The notes: generated by a model not told the origin, from the sequence alone. Positions 47,067-57,898 are shown, counted from the stretch's first letter. The stretch is DNA of 64,000 bases from Tritrichomonas musculus (GCA_039105265.1 JAPFFF010000002.1:6944001-7008000); one strand, 5' to 3'. Translations and numbers: made by a program.

Positions 47067-49361
47067 TTATTCATTATTCATTCTTTGATGTAATGGTTTA
47101 AGATTAACAGCAAAATTATCATATTTATTTTTGTTCTGCAATTTACTTTCTTTGAGTTGTGCTTTGAATGCTGTGTATCCACAATTTGGATATATATCTC
47201 TTTCTATTGCTGCGGTGATTCGTTTAATGAAATTATCTTTAACGTTCTTAATATCTTCTGGCGATGCTTCTTTAATTCCTTCTGCATTTCGTTTCAACCT
47301 GTTATATCCTTCTTGCTTACTTACATCAACATTGAAACCAACACCAAAGACAACATAATCAATGTAATGCATTAATTCAGTAAATTGTTTACCCCAATTA
47401 CTTGGTTCAGCCTTTAATTCTCCTGATGTGATATCAATAGCTTTATCAATAATCTTCTCAACATATGATTGAACATTCTTTCCTAATACTGAAACATATT
47501 CTTTATTGTTCTGTTGTTTCCAATATGTCCATTGTTCATATGTTAATATCTTTCCATTGAACTTATTGTCTTGAATTAGTTCTTTGAAAGGAGCATCAAA
47601 GAGATAAGCAAATAACATATTTGATACAGCAAGGTAATTGATGAGTTTCTTCAAAGGAGATAATACAAAGAATTGTTCGTCATTCCAATACACTTTCCAG
47701 ACTTTAGAAAAGATTGATGACCAATAAGAACTTGGTGTAATACGTTTGCTGACTCTTGCTTTTCCCAGACCCATAGGACCGTAAAAATTTTCTAGCTCTT
47801 GCATTTCTTTTCCCTTTGTTAATTTGTATTGACCAGCATCCCAATCAATTTTCTTGATATCTTTATCAAATAATGATTGAATCCATTTATTGAACGGCAT
47901 TTCTTTTCTTTCTTGTTTTGTTTTAATAACAGATTTCCAAACTTTCTTGTAAGGAGAAGCAAATACAAGCTTGTATCCGTTAATGATTGAAGGATTACCG
48001 TTCCTATCAATTAAAACAACATCATCAACTTTATCACCGTTCAAGTCTGTTATTGAGTTTCCTAACGGGTCTTTGGCATTTTCTGGTAATAAACGATATC
48101 TTGGTTTACCGTCTTTATCAACTGAATTCTTACAGTATTCAATAGCTGTATCACGACAAGCTGCATTCGGAATGTATTTGATTCTGAAGTTTCCGTTAAT
48201 AATCATATCAATAAATTTATCTCTGTAATAGGATATATTACCACCAACCCGAGGTATTTCAAGCTTGTCAAATGAATCCTTTAATGTTGAGTTAACAAGA
48301 GGCATATCTTTTTTATCACGACGTCCGCGAGTATTCTTTGAGGGTTGCTTTGCATTTCTTATTAATTCATCAAGTATTTCATCATCTGCTTTGTTATCTT
48401 CTGCATATCCTTTGTATTTCCTTGCAAAAGGTGATTTAATTTCTTGTGCTTCTTCTTCATCATCATCATATTTGTATGGTTGTTTTGCAGGTGTTTTTGT
48501 ATATCTGTATGCTTCGGTTGCTGCTTCATCATCATCATGCCAATCATCTAATTCATCATCATATAATGATTGAAGAGGTCCGTTATTATTGTTGTTGTCG
48601 TCTGCCATTTTATTAGTTGAAAAATTATTTTTATTGTGTTCCTTTGATGGTTCAATAAAAGAATCAGATAAATCATCGTTTTTCAATATTAATGACTCAG
48701 AATCTGATTCGCTTAATGTTATATTAAGTAATGAATCTTCACTGTCTTTAGGCAATTGTATTGTCGAGTCATTTTCATCAGAATCACTCGGAGTTATGCG
48801 TTTTCTTCTTGGTGTTCTTCGTTTATTAGTATCAAGTGTTGGTTCATGTATGCTTGTTCTCTTTCTTCTTCCTTTGGTGGTTTGTGGTGTTTGACTCTTT
48901 CTCGGTGGTTTGATGGGTGATGAACGAAAACCGTCAGAGCTATAATTTAAATCATCGTTGACAACAATATTGAAGTAATTGATAATGATATCAAGACTTT
49001 TTTTATCTGTTGTGTACTCTTTTAAACTAAGGAATCGATTGCCTTTACTTTTAATACCTGCATTGATTTTGTTCATCAATGAAACAAATCGACGAAACTT
49101 GACTTTCATTTCACGAATCTTTCCCACACTTCTTCCTGTATATTCATTGTTTTGTATTTGATACAACAAATTAATTAAATCATTGGGGTGTTCTAGTTTG
49201 TATGTACTGAGAAACGTGTTCTTAAAATAATCTATCGGGTCCTCTAGTTCTTCATCATCATCAGGTTTAGATACCTCACTATCAAATATAGTTTCATCAT
49301 CAATATTACTCAAATCTAATTCAAAGCTATCAGATGAATTATTTTTATCTTGTTTTGACAT
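47067..49361 (-). CDS. Large conserved 'DLNGD' Maverick protein (764 aa)
   Basis: The first 150 residues match C; the acidic/low-complexity middle (about 190-370) differs and is shorter. Conserved region from about residue 385: FIDMIINGNFRIKYIPNAACRD, DLNGDKVDDVVLIDRNG, NGYKLVFASPYKKVWK, then a helical region with WSSIFSKVWKVYW. Function unknown; permanent pairing with fibre suggests a structural or packaging role. Confidence 0.75.
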   Translation of the reverse strand: MSKQDKNNSSDSFELDLSNIDDETIFDSEVSKPDDDEELEDPIDYFKNTFLSTYKLEHPNDLINLLYQIQNNEYTGRSVGKIREMKVKFRRFVSLMNKINAGIKSKGNRFLSLKEYTTDKKSLDIIINYFNIVVNDDLNYSSDGFRSSPIKPPRKSQTPQTTKGRRKRTSIHEPTLDTNKRRTPRRKRITPSDSDENDSTIQLPKDSEDSLLNITLSESDSESLILKNDDLSDSFIEPSKEHNKNNFSTNKMADDNNNNNGPLQSLYDDELDDWHDDDEAATEAYRYTKTPAKQPYKYDDDEEEAQEIKSPFARKYKGYAEDNKADDEILDELIRNAKQPSKNTRGRRDKKDMPLVNSTLKDSFDKLEIPRVGGNISYYRDKFIDMIINGNFRIKYIPNAACRDTAIEYCKNSVDKDGKPRYRLLPENAKDPLGNSITDLNGDKVDDVVLIDRNGNPSIINGYKLVFASPYKKVWKSVIKTKQERKEMPFNKWIQSLFDKDIKKIDWDAGQYKLTKGKEMQELENFYGPMGLGKARVSKRITPSSYWSSIFSKVWKVYWNDEQFFVLSPLKKLINYLAVSNMLFAYLFDAPFKELIQDNKFNGKILTYEQWTYWKQQNNKEYVSVLGKNVQSYVEKIIDKAIDITSGELKAEPSNWGKQFTELMHYIDYVVFGVGFNVDVSKQEGYNRLKRNAEGIKEASPEDIKNVKDNFIKRITAAIERDIYPNCGYTAFKAQLKESKLQNKNKYDNFAVNLKPLHQRMNNE

Positions 49362-49383
49362 TGTTTAGTTTCTAATAAATTGA
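49362..49383. promoter_or_regulatory. 22-bp divergent start region
   Basis: TGTTTAGTTTCTAATAAATTGA between the two divergent ATGs, nearly identical to C. Only 5 bp remain at the equivalent place in B (6583-6587). Confidence 0.55.
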
Positions 49384-52300
49384 ATGTTTACGATTGAGCA
49401 GAGCGGACACATAACAAAAACAAATACTATTGACGGATTGATTAACGAATACATTAAAAGATATGTCGATAATTATGTTATCAAAGGTGATACATCGAAC
49501 GGAAACGTAGGGATTTCAAACGGAAATGGAATCACTAAGGAACAATTGAATGAAGCTGTTAACGGATTGCGTGATTATGTTATCAACAATTATGCTTTAT
49601 CAACTGATATTCCTGATGACTTGATTAATGAAGAATCATTGACGACAAAAATAAATGAAGCATTAAAAGGATATGCATTGAAGACAGATATACCAGAACC
49701 AGTTGACTTGACACCGTATTATACAAGCGCACAAGCTGATGAGAAGTTTGTTGATGAGGATGAATTGGCTTATGAATTAGATAAGTATGAAACGAAAACA
49801 GTCGCTGAAGGTAAATATGCTTTGAAGAGCGATTTAACAAACAACAATAATATTGAAATACTTACATATGAAAAAGAATATAATAAAGATGCTCCAACAT
49901 TTCTTCAACATATAGGCGAAATTGCTAATGATAACAATGTATTATCGGCTAATTTATGTTTGTATGTTCTTTCTGATTTTTTTGAATATACCAAGGATAA
50001 TAAATTGATTGTTAAAACAGCAACAGTTGATAATGATGATGTTGAAAAATTTCTACATAATATATATATTCGTTCTTTTGATAAAAACGTATTATCAGCT
50101 AAATTAACAAGAGAATTTGTGTATAAATATGTAGAGCATGTTATGACCAATAAAACAGATATACCAACAGATTTGGTCAATGAATCAACATTGAATGAAA
50201 CACTGAAAGGATATGCAATGAAGACAGATATTCCGGAAGTACTCAAAAATAGTGAGTTGCAATTGAACATAAAAGAACTATTACCCGACGAAATGTTTCA
50301 GAAATTGATGGCTGAAGATGATAAACCATTATCAGCTCAAGCATCAATGTGTTTAACAAGTATAGCAGTTAATGAAGGTTTTCAATCGGCTTTGGATGAT
50401 TGTGCCGAACGATATGTTCCAAAAGATGATTTGAAGAATTACATCACGAGAGATAATTTGAATGTATCAACTGAATACACAATTGAAATCAAGACATATA
50501 TGTTTCCTAATATAGGTCCAGTACCAGAAGAATATGAAGAAAACGGAATGGATACATCTCACGTTTTACCGTTCAAAGAAGGAACACATTTGGTTGGTTA
50601 TAAATTAGACAATAGTAGTAATATATTCCATTTTGATATCAGATTTAAGACAAATGAATTATATGCTGATGATGAATATAACGTTAAACAACATGAAGCT
50701 GAAGGATTTGAAAGTGAAGGGGAGTATTTTGAATTAGTGTGGGATGAATTTACTGGAGCAATTTATGATAAATATCAATACCTTCCGATAACAATAACAT
50801 TAGCAGAAACAAATGATGAATTAGCTTTGAAGAGTGAAATACCTGAACCTGTTGACTTAACAGCGTATTATACAAGCGCACAAGCTGATGAGAAGTTTGT
50901 TGATGAGGATGAATTGGCTTATGAATTAGATAAGTATGAAACGAAAACAGTTGCAGAAGGTAAATATGCTTTGAAAAGTGAATGTGATAATAATCTTGGT
51001 GAATATCGAAAGAAAAACGATTTGACATATTCTGCAAAATATATTCCATTAACAGTTGAATATAAAGATGAAATCATTGATTCCGGTGATATAGAAGCTA
51101 AACAAACCGCTCATATTGAATTCTGTGAAGGTAGTAAATTGGTTGGTAAGATGCTTTCACAAGCTAATTTACCTGAAGTAATTCAAGATATTGATATCAT
51201 ATTCAAAACCGATGAAATCATTAAGAACATTGATTCCGTTGATAATCCAGGTAATTATAATTGGCACATGATGTATCTCAGTAGAGAACCAGATGTCGTG
51301 ATTGCTTGGGATGATATCAATGGAATTCTTTACGGTGTGCATTCTGGAATTCCCGCTATTGGTTCTGTAATCATTGACTCTGCATTTAAAGTTATTCCTG
51401 AAGATAAACTATTACTTCATAAAGATTTAAATGAATATATTCTCAAAAATAGTGAGTTGCAATTGAACCCAAAGGAACAATTACCAGAAGAAGTCATACA
51501 GAAAATGATGGATAATGATGATAAACCATTATCAGCTAAAGCATCAATGTGTTTAACTAATATTATGGCTAATGAAGCTCTTCAGGTATCTTTGGATTCT
51601 TGTGATGAACGATGTGTTTTAAAAGAAGGTGATTCAACTATTACAGGTACATTGTCAATATTAAATGCGAATACTACAGATTCAACATTTACAAATTCAT
51701 TAATATTTGGTAGAAGTTCAACTGAAAATGAAGCTGCAACATTAAGCTTTTTCGATAATTCAGGAGCTTTAGGAGTTGTTGGTAATGAAAATCTTATAAA
51801 CTGGAATACAACAAATACAACTTTTTATAATAATATTGTATTATTTTATAGTAAATTAGAAATAGGAAGTAAAGAACCTAATGGATTACTTGTTTATCAA
51901 GAAAATCCAAATTTATGTGAATCAAATATAGTTATTGGTCTTAATTCAGCAAAATGTGCAAAAATACAATATTATAATCAAGGTAATTCAGCTTATTATA
52001 GAATATTATTTGATAATTCAAATATATTTTCTTATGAAGTTTCTACAACAGGAAGAAGTACAATAATTGGTTCTAATTTACATGTTAATGGTAAAATTAC
52101 ATCAAACGGTTCAAATACAATCACTCATTACTCACCGATTGAATCATCAATGAACTCTGTTAGTGATTTCGTTATAGGTTCTCCTGTGTATATGACAGGT
52201 AAGGTTTACAAACATGTCGGTGATGAATGGATACCTTCAACAGCTGATGATACAACTGATTGTATTTGTAGTGTCAAGACATCAGGAACATGGAAAGAAT

Positions 52301-52551
52301 ATGTCGGTATATGTGTCAGAATCGATGACAAAAATAAATGTATCACATTTAGTTCACATGGTGATTATATGGTTCGCGTTAATGATTCATCATGTTATTC
52401 AATCGGTGATGAGGTGTTTATCGATAATGAAGACAATAAGCTGAAAGTTCTTTCAGGAGAGACAGCAATAACATCAAAAATAAAACGTATGACTGTTGGA
52501 ATCATTACAAGTATCATTGATGAAAGAACATTAGCTGTATTCAAAGAGTAA
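49384..52551 (+). CDS. Fibre-like attachment protein (1055 aa)
   Basis: Anchor MFTIEQSGHITKTNTIDGL, then modules with YALKSDL/YALKSEIP and YYTSAQADEKFVDEDELAY (about residues 103 and 497), a block NSELQLNIKELLPDEMFQKL (about 293) repeated in diverged form near 690, and the conserved C-terminal domain from ITSNGSNTITHYSP with GICVRIDDKNKCITFSSHGD. N- and C-terminal parts match C closely; residues about 150-290 and 540-920 do not. A modular trimeric fibre is the best reading. Confidence 0.8.
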   Translation: MFTIEQSGHITKTNTIDGLINEYIKRYVDNYVIKGDTSNGNVGISNGNGITKEQLNEAVNGLRDYVINNYALSTDIPDDLINEESLTTKINEALKGYALKTDIPEPVDLTPYYTSAQADEKFVDEDELAYELDKYETKTVAEGKYALKSDLTNNNNIEILTYEKEYNKDAPTFLQHIGEIANDNNVLSANLCLYVLSDFFEYTKDNKLIVKTATVDNDDVEKFLHNIYIRSFDKNVLSAKLTREFVYKYVEHVMTNKTDIPTDLVNESTLNETLKGYAMKTDIPEVLKNSELQLNIKELLPDEMFQKLMAEDDKPLSAQASMCLTSIAVNEGFQSALDDCAERYVPKDDLKNYITRDNLNVSTEYTIEIKTYMFPNIGPVPEEYEENGMDTSHVLPFKEGTHLVGYKLDNSSNIFHFDIRFKTNELYADDEYNVKQHEAEGFESEGEYFELVWDEFTGAIYDKYQYLPITITLAETNDELALKSEIPEPVDLTAYYTSAQADEKFVDEDELAYELDKYETKTVAEGKYALKSECDNNLGEYRKKNDLTYSAKYIPLTVEYKDEIIDSGDIEAKQTAHIEFCEGSKLVGKMLSQANLPEVIQDIDIIFKTDEIIKNIDSVDNPGNYNWHMMYLSREPDVVIAWDDINGILYGVHSGIPAIGSVIIDSAFKVIPEDKLLLHKDLNEYILKNSELQLNPKEQLPEEVIQKMMDNDDKPLSAKASMCLTNIMANEALQVSLDSCDERCVLKEGDSTITGTLSILNANTTDSTFTNSLIFGRSSTENEAATLSFFDNSGALGVVGNENLINWNTTNTTFYNNIVLFYSKLEIGSKEPNGLLVYQENPNLCESNIVIGLNSAKCAKIQYYNQGNSAYYRILFDNSNIFSYEVSTTGRSTIIGSNLHVNGKITSNGSNTITHYSPIESSMNSVSDFVIGSPVYMTGKVYKHVGDEWIPSTADDTTDCICSVKTSGTWKEYVGICVRIDDKNKCITFSSHGDYMVRVNDSSCYSIGDEVFIDNEDNKLKVLSGETAITSKIKRMTVGIITSIIDERTLAVFKE

Positions 52552-52552
52552 A

Positions 52553-53191
52553 TCAAATCAAATCATGTTGATGTTTGAATCTATTAATATATACGCTAAC
52601 TTTTTGATTATTTATATCGTTCATTGAAATAAATTCATTGCCTGATTTATTTGTATTGATATGAAGAATTTTATAAATATTATCAGTAATCTTTGCATAA
52701 AAAATGTCTTCATTATTAGTATCATCATGGTAATAATAATACGTGTTTTCTTCAAATTCTTTCCTTTCTGTCTTTGTTTCATAGAAATCAATAACAATTG
52801 CATCATCAGGTATGTCATCAATGAATTCATATTGAATACCTTTATAATTTGATTTATTTTTATTATTCTCTGAACTTGATACAAATCGTAAATTATCAAG
52901 ATGATAATCAGTTTTGATTCTATTCTTATGGTCGACTTGTGGCAGATTATTAGGGTTTTCAATAAATTGCTTTGCTACAAGAATATGTTTATAATATATT
53001 TTGTTATTTAGGTTTACACACGGATAAACATTTTGTCTGTATTCACCTTCAGCTATTATTTTTCCTGTTTTCTTATTCTTGATGTTATAAGGGAAAGTTG
53101 TTTGAATTTCATAATCACTTTCAAAACCTTTCAAAGGTTCAAATTCAGCTTCAGCATTTTCAATTTGTGTTTGTTCAGTTGGTTGACTCAT
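52553..53191 (-). CDS. HNH homing-endonuclease-like protein (212 aa)
   Basis: NUMOD4-like FESDYEIQTTFPYNIKN plus an HNH core LPQVDHKNRIKTDYHLDNLRF. First 75 residues nearly identical to C, the nuclease core and the rest more diverged, so the two copies evolve unevenly. Stop codon 1 bp from that of fibre (convergent) and start about 56 bp beyond the PolB stop. Confidence 0.82.
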   Translation of the reverse strand: MSQPTEQTQIENAEAEFEPLKGFESDYEIQTTFPYNIKNKKTGKIIAEGEYRQNVYPCVNLNNKIYYKHILVAKQFIENPNNLPQVDHKNRIKTDYHLDNLRFVSSSENNKNKSNYKGIQYEFIDDIPDDAIVIDFYETKTERKEFEENTYYYYHDDTNNEDIFYAKITDNIYKILHINTNKSGNEFISMNDINNQKVSVYINRFKHQHDLI

Positions 53192-53246
53192 TTATAACAA
53201 AAATAAAAAAATTGATTTTTTAAAATAAAATCATTAAATTAATTGT

Positions 53247-56200
53247 TTAATGATTCTCAATGAAATAATCCTTTGCAGTGAAACCATTGACATAAGGACA
53301 ACAACAATGATTTGATAATACCAACATTTTTGAATGTGCTGCTGTTAATGCATTTTTGATTACAGTTATTTTACTCATCAGTTGTGAATTCATTTGAAGG
53401 TTTATATTTTTGCCTTTCATTACTGATTGCTTTTCAATGACATTTTTGTAATCACTTGATTTGATGTTGTTCTTCTTCAATGAAACACCTTTGAGCTTTA
53501 ATGAAATTGTTTTGTCATCTGACCAAATCGTATAACACTTGGCACATAAAGCAACTTGATTTGCTCCGAACTTTTCTACACAGCATCCGAGTATCTTTTT
53601 CTCATCATATACATCATTGATTGCAGGGTTTGGCATAAAGCTATAAATGTGTTTGTCATAAAATGTTTTGTCTTTGATGACGTAATCAAACAACTGGTCA
53701 ATCGGTTTATTCATATCACCAGCGATAGACATGTAAAGACTATCTGTATCGACTGAGTTGAAATGAATTTTATTCATGTCAATGCATTTGTATAGAAAGT
53801 CATAAAGGAAAGTCAAATACCAATATTTCGCATTGTCTAATGTCCAAAATGATTCCTGAAGACATGTATTACATTTGAATGAATGAGGTTGTGATTGTAT
53901 CAAATAACAATCATTTGACAATTTACATCCATTGCGATAAGTATCGGATGCAATCAATTGAAAGGCTTTATTTTTATCAACAATTCTGACTTTGTTGAAG
54001 TTCTCTGAATTCATACCGTCATATCCGTAAGATCCGTTCATACTAATCTTGTAAAACTTTTCGTTCCCGTGTGCCTTTCCTGACAATATATCTTGACGCT
54101 TCTTCATAAACTCACAAACAAATTGATTGAATCCGTCATGAGCTTCATATAAACTTAAGCTCTTAATGTCATCAACAATAAGTCCGTGGTCGATTAAAAA
54201 CCATAAAAGGTAATTCGAGAACGTCATAAATGTTCCGCATGTATCAAGCAACATTGTCAGCTTTCTTGTTTCTTTATCGGCTGAATTCAGTTTATTGTCT
54301 TTCATGTATTTGTACATATAGCTTCCAATCGTTTGCTCATCATTCATTATATTGATATTTCTAAACACAGGAGGGAAATTAATCAAATCATTGATTTTAT
54401 TCTTTGGACATCTCAATTTGACTTCAGCTTTGAATATAAACTCAGGGTTTGCATCAAATCGCTTCTTTGATTGAATGATATTCATTGCAGCATTGAACAC
54501 CTTTTCATTCTTGTTTCCATCTTCATCATAAACATCAAATCGTTTTATAAATGAACCAGGCATGTACATGATTCCTCCGTGATAAGGATTGAATGAATGT
54601 TTTACTGAACTGAATGATGAGGGATACAATGAATTGAAATCAATACCAGCAACGTGTGAGACTATGTTTGAAGTGTCATAGCTAATGATTCTGTCATTAA
54701 CGGCATCATATTTGAGTTTATTGATTAATGTTTGACCTCTAATGTTCACTCGATGAAGTACATTTGATAATCCTCCCGTTATATTCTCTCTCAAATTGTA
54801 GTATTCTTTTTCATCAGTTATGAGTGTAGGGAGGTGATGGAGCTTACAGAATTTCTTCAATTGTATTTTGGTTCTTGTTATCTTATCATCATCTCTTTGT
54901 CTCAAACGATTACATTCAGCACAAGCAAGTAAACAGTTATCAATCTGATGTCCTTTGTTGTTATCTATTCGGTCAAGAGTTGGTTTGTTTTCATATGTGA
55001 AGTGTTCACCACATAAATGACATTTACCTGTTTCATTTGATTCATACAATTTCATGAATGCATCAAAATCTTTTTCACTAACACATTTTGTTAAATCCCT
55101 TTTATTTTCTTTCGTCTGGTTATGTTTTTCATCTTGCTTTCGATAGTTATCACATTTATTTAACCACCATTTCATTGATGGTTTGAATGTATTTGATTTG
55201 TTGATGATTTCATAGTCGTTCTTCGGGTTGAAATCTTTGTAAGCAAGAGCATATTTGATACATGAAGCATTCTTTGATAACGAAAGATTGCTAATCAAAT
55301 CAACTTTATATTCAGCATTCATTTGAATAAGGTTGTCAATAGGATTAATCATCATTTCAACATCATTGTCATTGTATGATAACAGGTAATCCCAACGTGT
55401 TGGAAACCTCTTTGAATCAATCAAATACTCTTCATAATCAGCTTTTGTTAATGGATTCTTTTGATTGAGATAACTGTAGAAGTCTTCATATTTGAATGGT
55501 TCATTCTTTGATAACACTTCATTATAATTTTCATTGTTGATTGCTTCATAAGGAAATACACCTTTCGAACTGTTAGATATACCGCCAAAATCAATGCCAA
55601 ACTGTTTGAGTGTTCCTCCAGCAACAAATGCTTGTGCGTCAATGAATCGTAATCGAATAGGATACTTTGATGATTTCAATATAAATTGTTTCAATGATGT
55701 AGCTGTTCCAATCATTCCGCTATCGATAGACCAATGATTTTTAATCAATTGCTCTTTGAATAAGTTTGAATCAAATCGTGATGAATTAAAACCGAATACT
55801 GTTATTGTTTTCAATGATGTATCTATTTTATTGAGTTCTTCTTCCGATTTATCTTTGATGAATGATTTCAAATGATTCAACTTATCAGCATACACATCAC
55901 AGCCAGCAACAAATAACCAGTCAATCCATTTGGCAATGAAGTCATTTGTTCGTATATCAAAGTTCTTTGTTATCAATCCTTTATCAAGCTTCACACATGA
56001 TGAAACACTCAAAGGAATCAATCGAGAATTGATAACTGATTTATCACTGACTTTCTTTTCAATCTTTTGCTCCATTGTTTCAAAATCATAAGTGATATAA
56101 TGAATTGTTGGCTTCCATTCAAGCTCATATGAAAGACAATACAAATAAACAGGATTGTTTAAGATGTGCGGGCAGTACGGTAAAGCTTCTCGTGAAGGTA

Positions 56201-57806
56201 TGAAATCCTTTTTGAATTTACCTCCTAGCTTCTCACATTTATCTACATGTCTGTTGAATCTGTCAATATTGTTATTTCCTTTGTGAATGTATGAACCACA
56301 ATGAGGACAAATATGAATATTTGTTAATGCTTCAGCGTTGATGATGTACATTATGTGAAGTATCTTATCCTTTGAATACAACAGGGCTGAAAACGTTTTG
56401 TTTGATTCGTCTATGTTATGCCATTGTTCTTGAATATCATAAATATGTTTCTCTTTGTCATATTCATAGATGTTGACATTGATGTTATGATTCTTGGCTG
56501 ATTCCTTCATTTCTTCAATCGTGATACCTTTGAACGAATTGATGATTTGATTTGCTTCTTTTGTAGGTTTAGTTGAATAAGTTATTCCGTGGTCTTCACA
56601 TAATATTTTCTTTGCTGCTTTGGTTCTGTTAGCTGTATTATATTTTGTTTTCTTTTCATCTTTGTTTTGATTTGTTAGTTCAGGAAACAAACAACAAGCA
56701 AGGAAACGATACCAACACAAACAATCATCAACGTTATCAATAATGATATATTTATTTTTGCCAAACAATTCTGAAACTTCATCAATCTTTCCTGTTATCT
56801 TAACTACACGAGAGATTGTAAATGAAACAGACCAAACGATACATAATTTAATGTTTGAAGCCGTGGTTTCATATTCATGAATCTTTGATTCAATATACAG
56901 TTTAATTTTATCAATATCTTTATTCTCTCTAACAATTATCGGAATTGATGATTTATAATTCTTCCAATTAATATCACTTGCCTCATATGTATATCTTTCA
57001 CTTTCATTCTTTGGTGGTATCTCAAATATACCAGTCAATTGAAAATATATTTTGAACGGTTTCACTTCTTGTTTAAATACTGTTTCAGTTAAATATTCAT
57101 TGATGTCTTCAATTGATGAAACACCGTTTTTGTAATATATTTTAATCGGTTCTTTACTGTCTTCATCTAATCGTTCAACCTTTTCACTATCATTTGGGAA
57201 TTGGTCAATGAAATGACTACATGCTTCAACTGCTTCATCAAAGTTCTCAGGTTCGTTGATTATGAAATATGAATCATGTTTTGAATGAACACCTTTATAG
57301 CTAAACTTTTTGAGATATTCAATTAATTCAGCATTTTCATTGTTAAATCGAATGTCTTCATATCGTTGAGGCTGTTTGTTTGTCTTTGGTGGTAATGGTC
57401 TCAATAATACATTTTCAGATTTAATTAATTGAAGAGCTTTGTTGAGTGCATCATGAGCTATTTTAATGTTGTCCTCGATTTGTTTTTGTTTTTGTTGTTG
57501 TTCATCATTTTGTTCTTCTTCTTCAAATTGTTCCTCTTCCTCCTCTTCTTCTTGTTCTTCTGCTTCTCTTTTCATTCTATTAACGAAATCTAATATTGAT
57601 ATGTCATCTATTCTATTACCTTCATGTTCTCTAAAGCCAAATGAAGTTAGATAATTTTCTAAGATTGACTTGAAATGTTTTACATCATAATCACTAGGTT
57701 TAGATGTTGACAAACGAGGTTTTAATTGAAGTTCATTATTGATATACCTGATTTGTTCAATAACAAATGATTTGGTATCTTTTCTATAGTAATAACGAGA
57801 ACTCAT
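53247..57806 (-). CDS. PolB: Family B DNA polymerase (protein-primed type), 1519 aa
   Basis: Replicates the element. N-terminal acidic Glu/Gln tract (about 80-110); a region with DDCLCWYRFLACC (about 366) that recalls OTU-like Cys domains reported in related polymerases (uncertain); zinc finger CPHCGSYIH..HVDKC (about 503-522); exonuclease motifs YDFETM (about 572), NSSRFDSNL (about 678) and YNDND (about 811); an HNH zinc module CHLCGEHF..LDRIDNNKGH..CAECN (about 930-965); polymerase motifs DFNSLYPSS (about 1056), KISMNGSYG (about 1256) and DTDSLY (about 1354). Uninterrupted. Longer than most Polinton PolBs because of the N-terminal and HNH parts. Confidence 0.92.
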   Translation of the reverse strand: MSSRYYYRKDTKSFVIEQIRYINNELQLKPRLSTSKPSDYDVKHFKSILENYLTSFGFREHEGNRIDDISILDFVNRMKREAEEQEEEEEEEQFEEEEQNDEQQQKQKQIEDNIKIAHDALNKALQLIKSENVLLRPLPPKTNKQPQRYEDIRFNNENAELIEYLKKFSYKGVHSKHDSYFIINEPENFDEAVEACSHFIDQFPNDSEKVERLDEDSKEPIKIYYKNGVSSIEDINEYLTETVFKQEVKPFKIYFQLTGIFEIPPKNESERYTYEASDINWKNYKSSIPIIVRENKDIDKIKLYIESKIHEYETTASNIKLCIVWSVSFTISRVVKITGKIDEVSELFGKNKYIIIDNVDDCLCWYRFLACCLFPELTNQNKDEKKTKYNTANRTKAAKKILCEDHGITYSTKPTKEANQIINSFKGITIEEMKESAKNHNINVNIYEYDKEKHIYDIQEQWHNIDESNKTFSALLYSKDKILHIMYIINAEALTNIHICPHCGSYIHKGNNNIDRFNRHVDKCEKLGGKFKKDFIPSREALPYCPHILNNPVYLYCLSYELEWKPTIHYITYDFETMEQKIEKKVSDKSVINSRLIPLSVSSCVKLDKGLITKNFDIRTNDFIAKWIDWLFVAGCDVYADKLNHLKSFIKDKSEEELNKIDTSLKTITVFGFNSSRFDSNLFKEQLIKNHWSIDSGMIGTATSLKQFILKSSKYPIRLRFIDAQAFVAGGTLKQFGIDFGGISNSSKGVFPYEAINNENYNEVLSKNEPFKYEDFYSYLNQKNPLTKADYEEYLIDSKRFPTRWDYLLSYNDNDVEMMINPIDNLIQMNAEYKVDLISNLSLSKNASCIKYALAYKDFNPKNDYEIINKSNTFKPSMKWWLNKCDNYRKQDEKHNQTKENKRDLTKCVSEKDFDAFMKLYESNETGKCHLCGEHFTYENKPTLDRIDNNKGHQIDNCLLACAECNRLRQRDDDKITRTKIQLKKFCKLHHLPTLITDEKEYYNLRENITGGLSNVLHRVNIRGQTLINKLKYDAVNDRIISYDTSNIVSHVAGIDFNSLYPSSFSSVKHSFNPYHGGIMYMPGSFIKRFDVYDEDGNKNEKVFNAAMNIIQSKKRFDANPEFIFKAEVKLRCPKNKINDLINFPPVFRNINIMNDEQTIGSYMYKYMKDNKLNSADKETRKLTMLLDTCGTFMTFSNYLLWFLIDHGLIVDDIKSLSLYEAHDGFNQFVCEFMKKRQDILSGKAHGNEKFYKISMNGSYGYDGMNSENFNKVRIVDKNKAFQLIASDTYRNGCKLSNDCYLIQSQPHSFKCNTCLQESFWTLDNAKYWYLTFLYDFLYKCIDMNKIHFNSVDTDSLYMSIAGDMNKPIDQLFDYVIKDKTFYDKHIYSFMPNPAINDVYDEKKILGCCVEKFGANQVALCAKCYTIWSDDKTISLKLKGVSLKKNNIKSSDYKNVIEKQSVMKGKNINLQMNSQLMSKITVIKNALTAAHSKMLVLSNHCCCPYVNGFTAKDYFIENH

Positions 57807-57898
57807 TTATGATATTATTAAAAAATCAAATTATTTGAAATTTAAAAAAATGTTAAATCAAAAAATAAAAAATATTTCGAGTTTTTTATTTCATTGAA

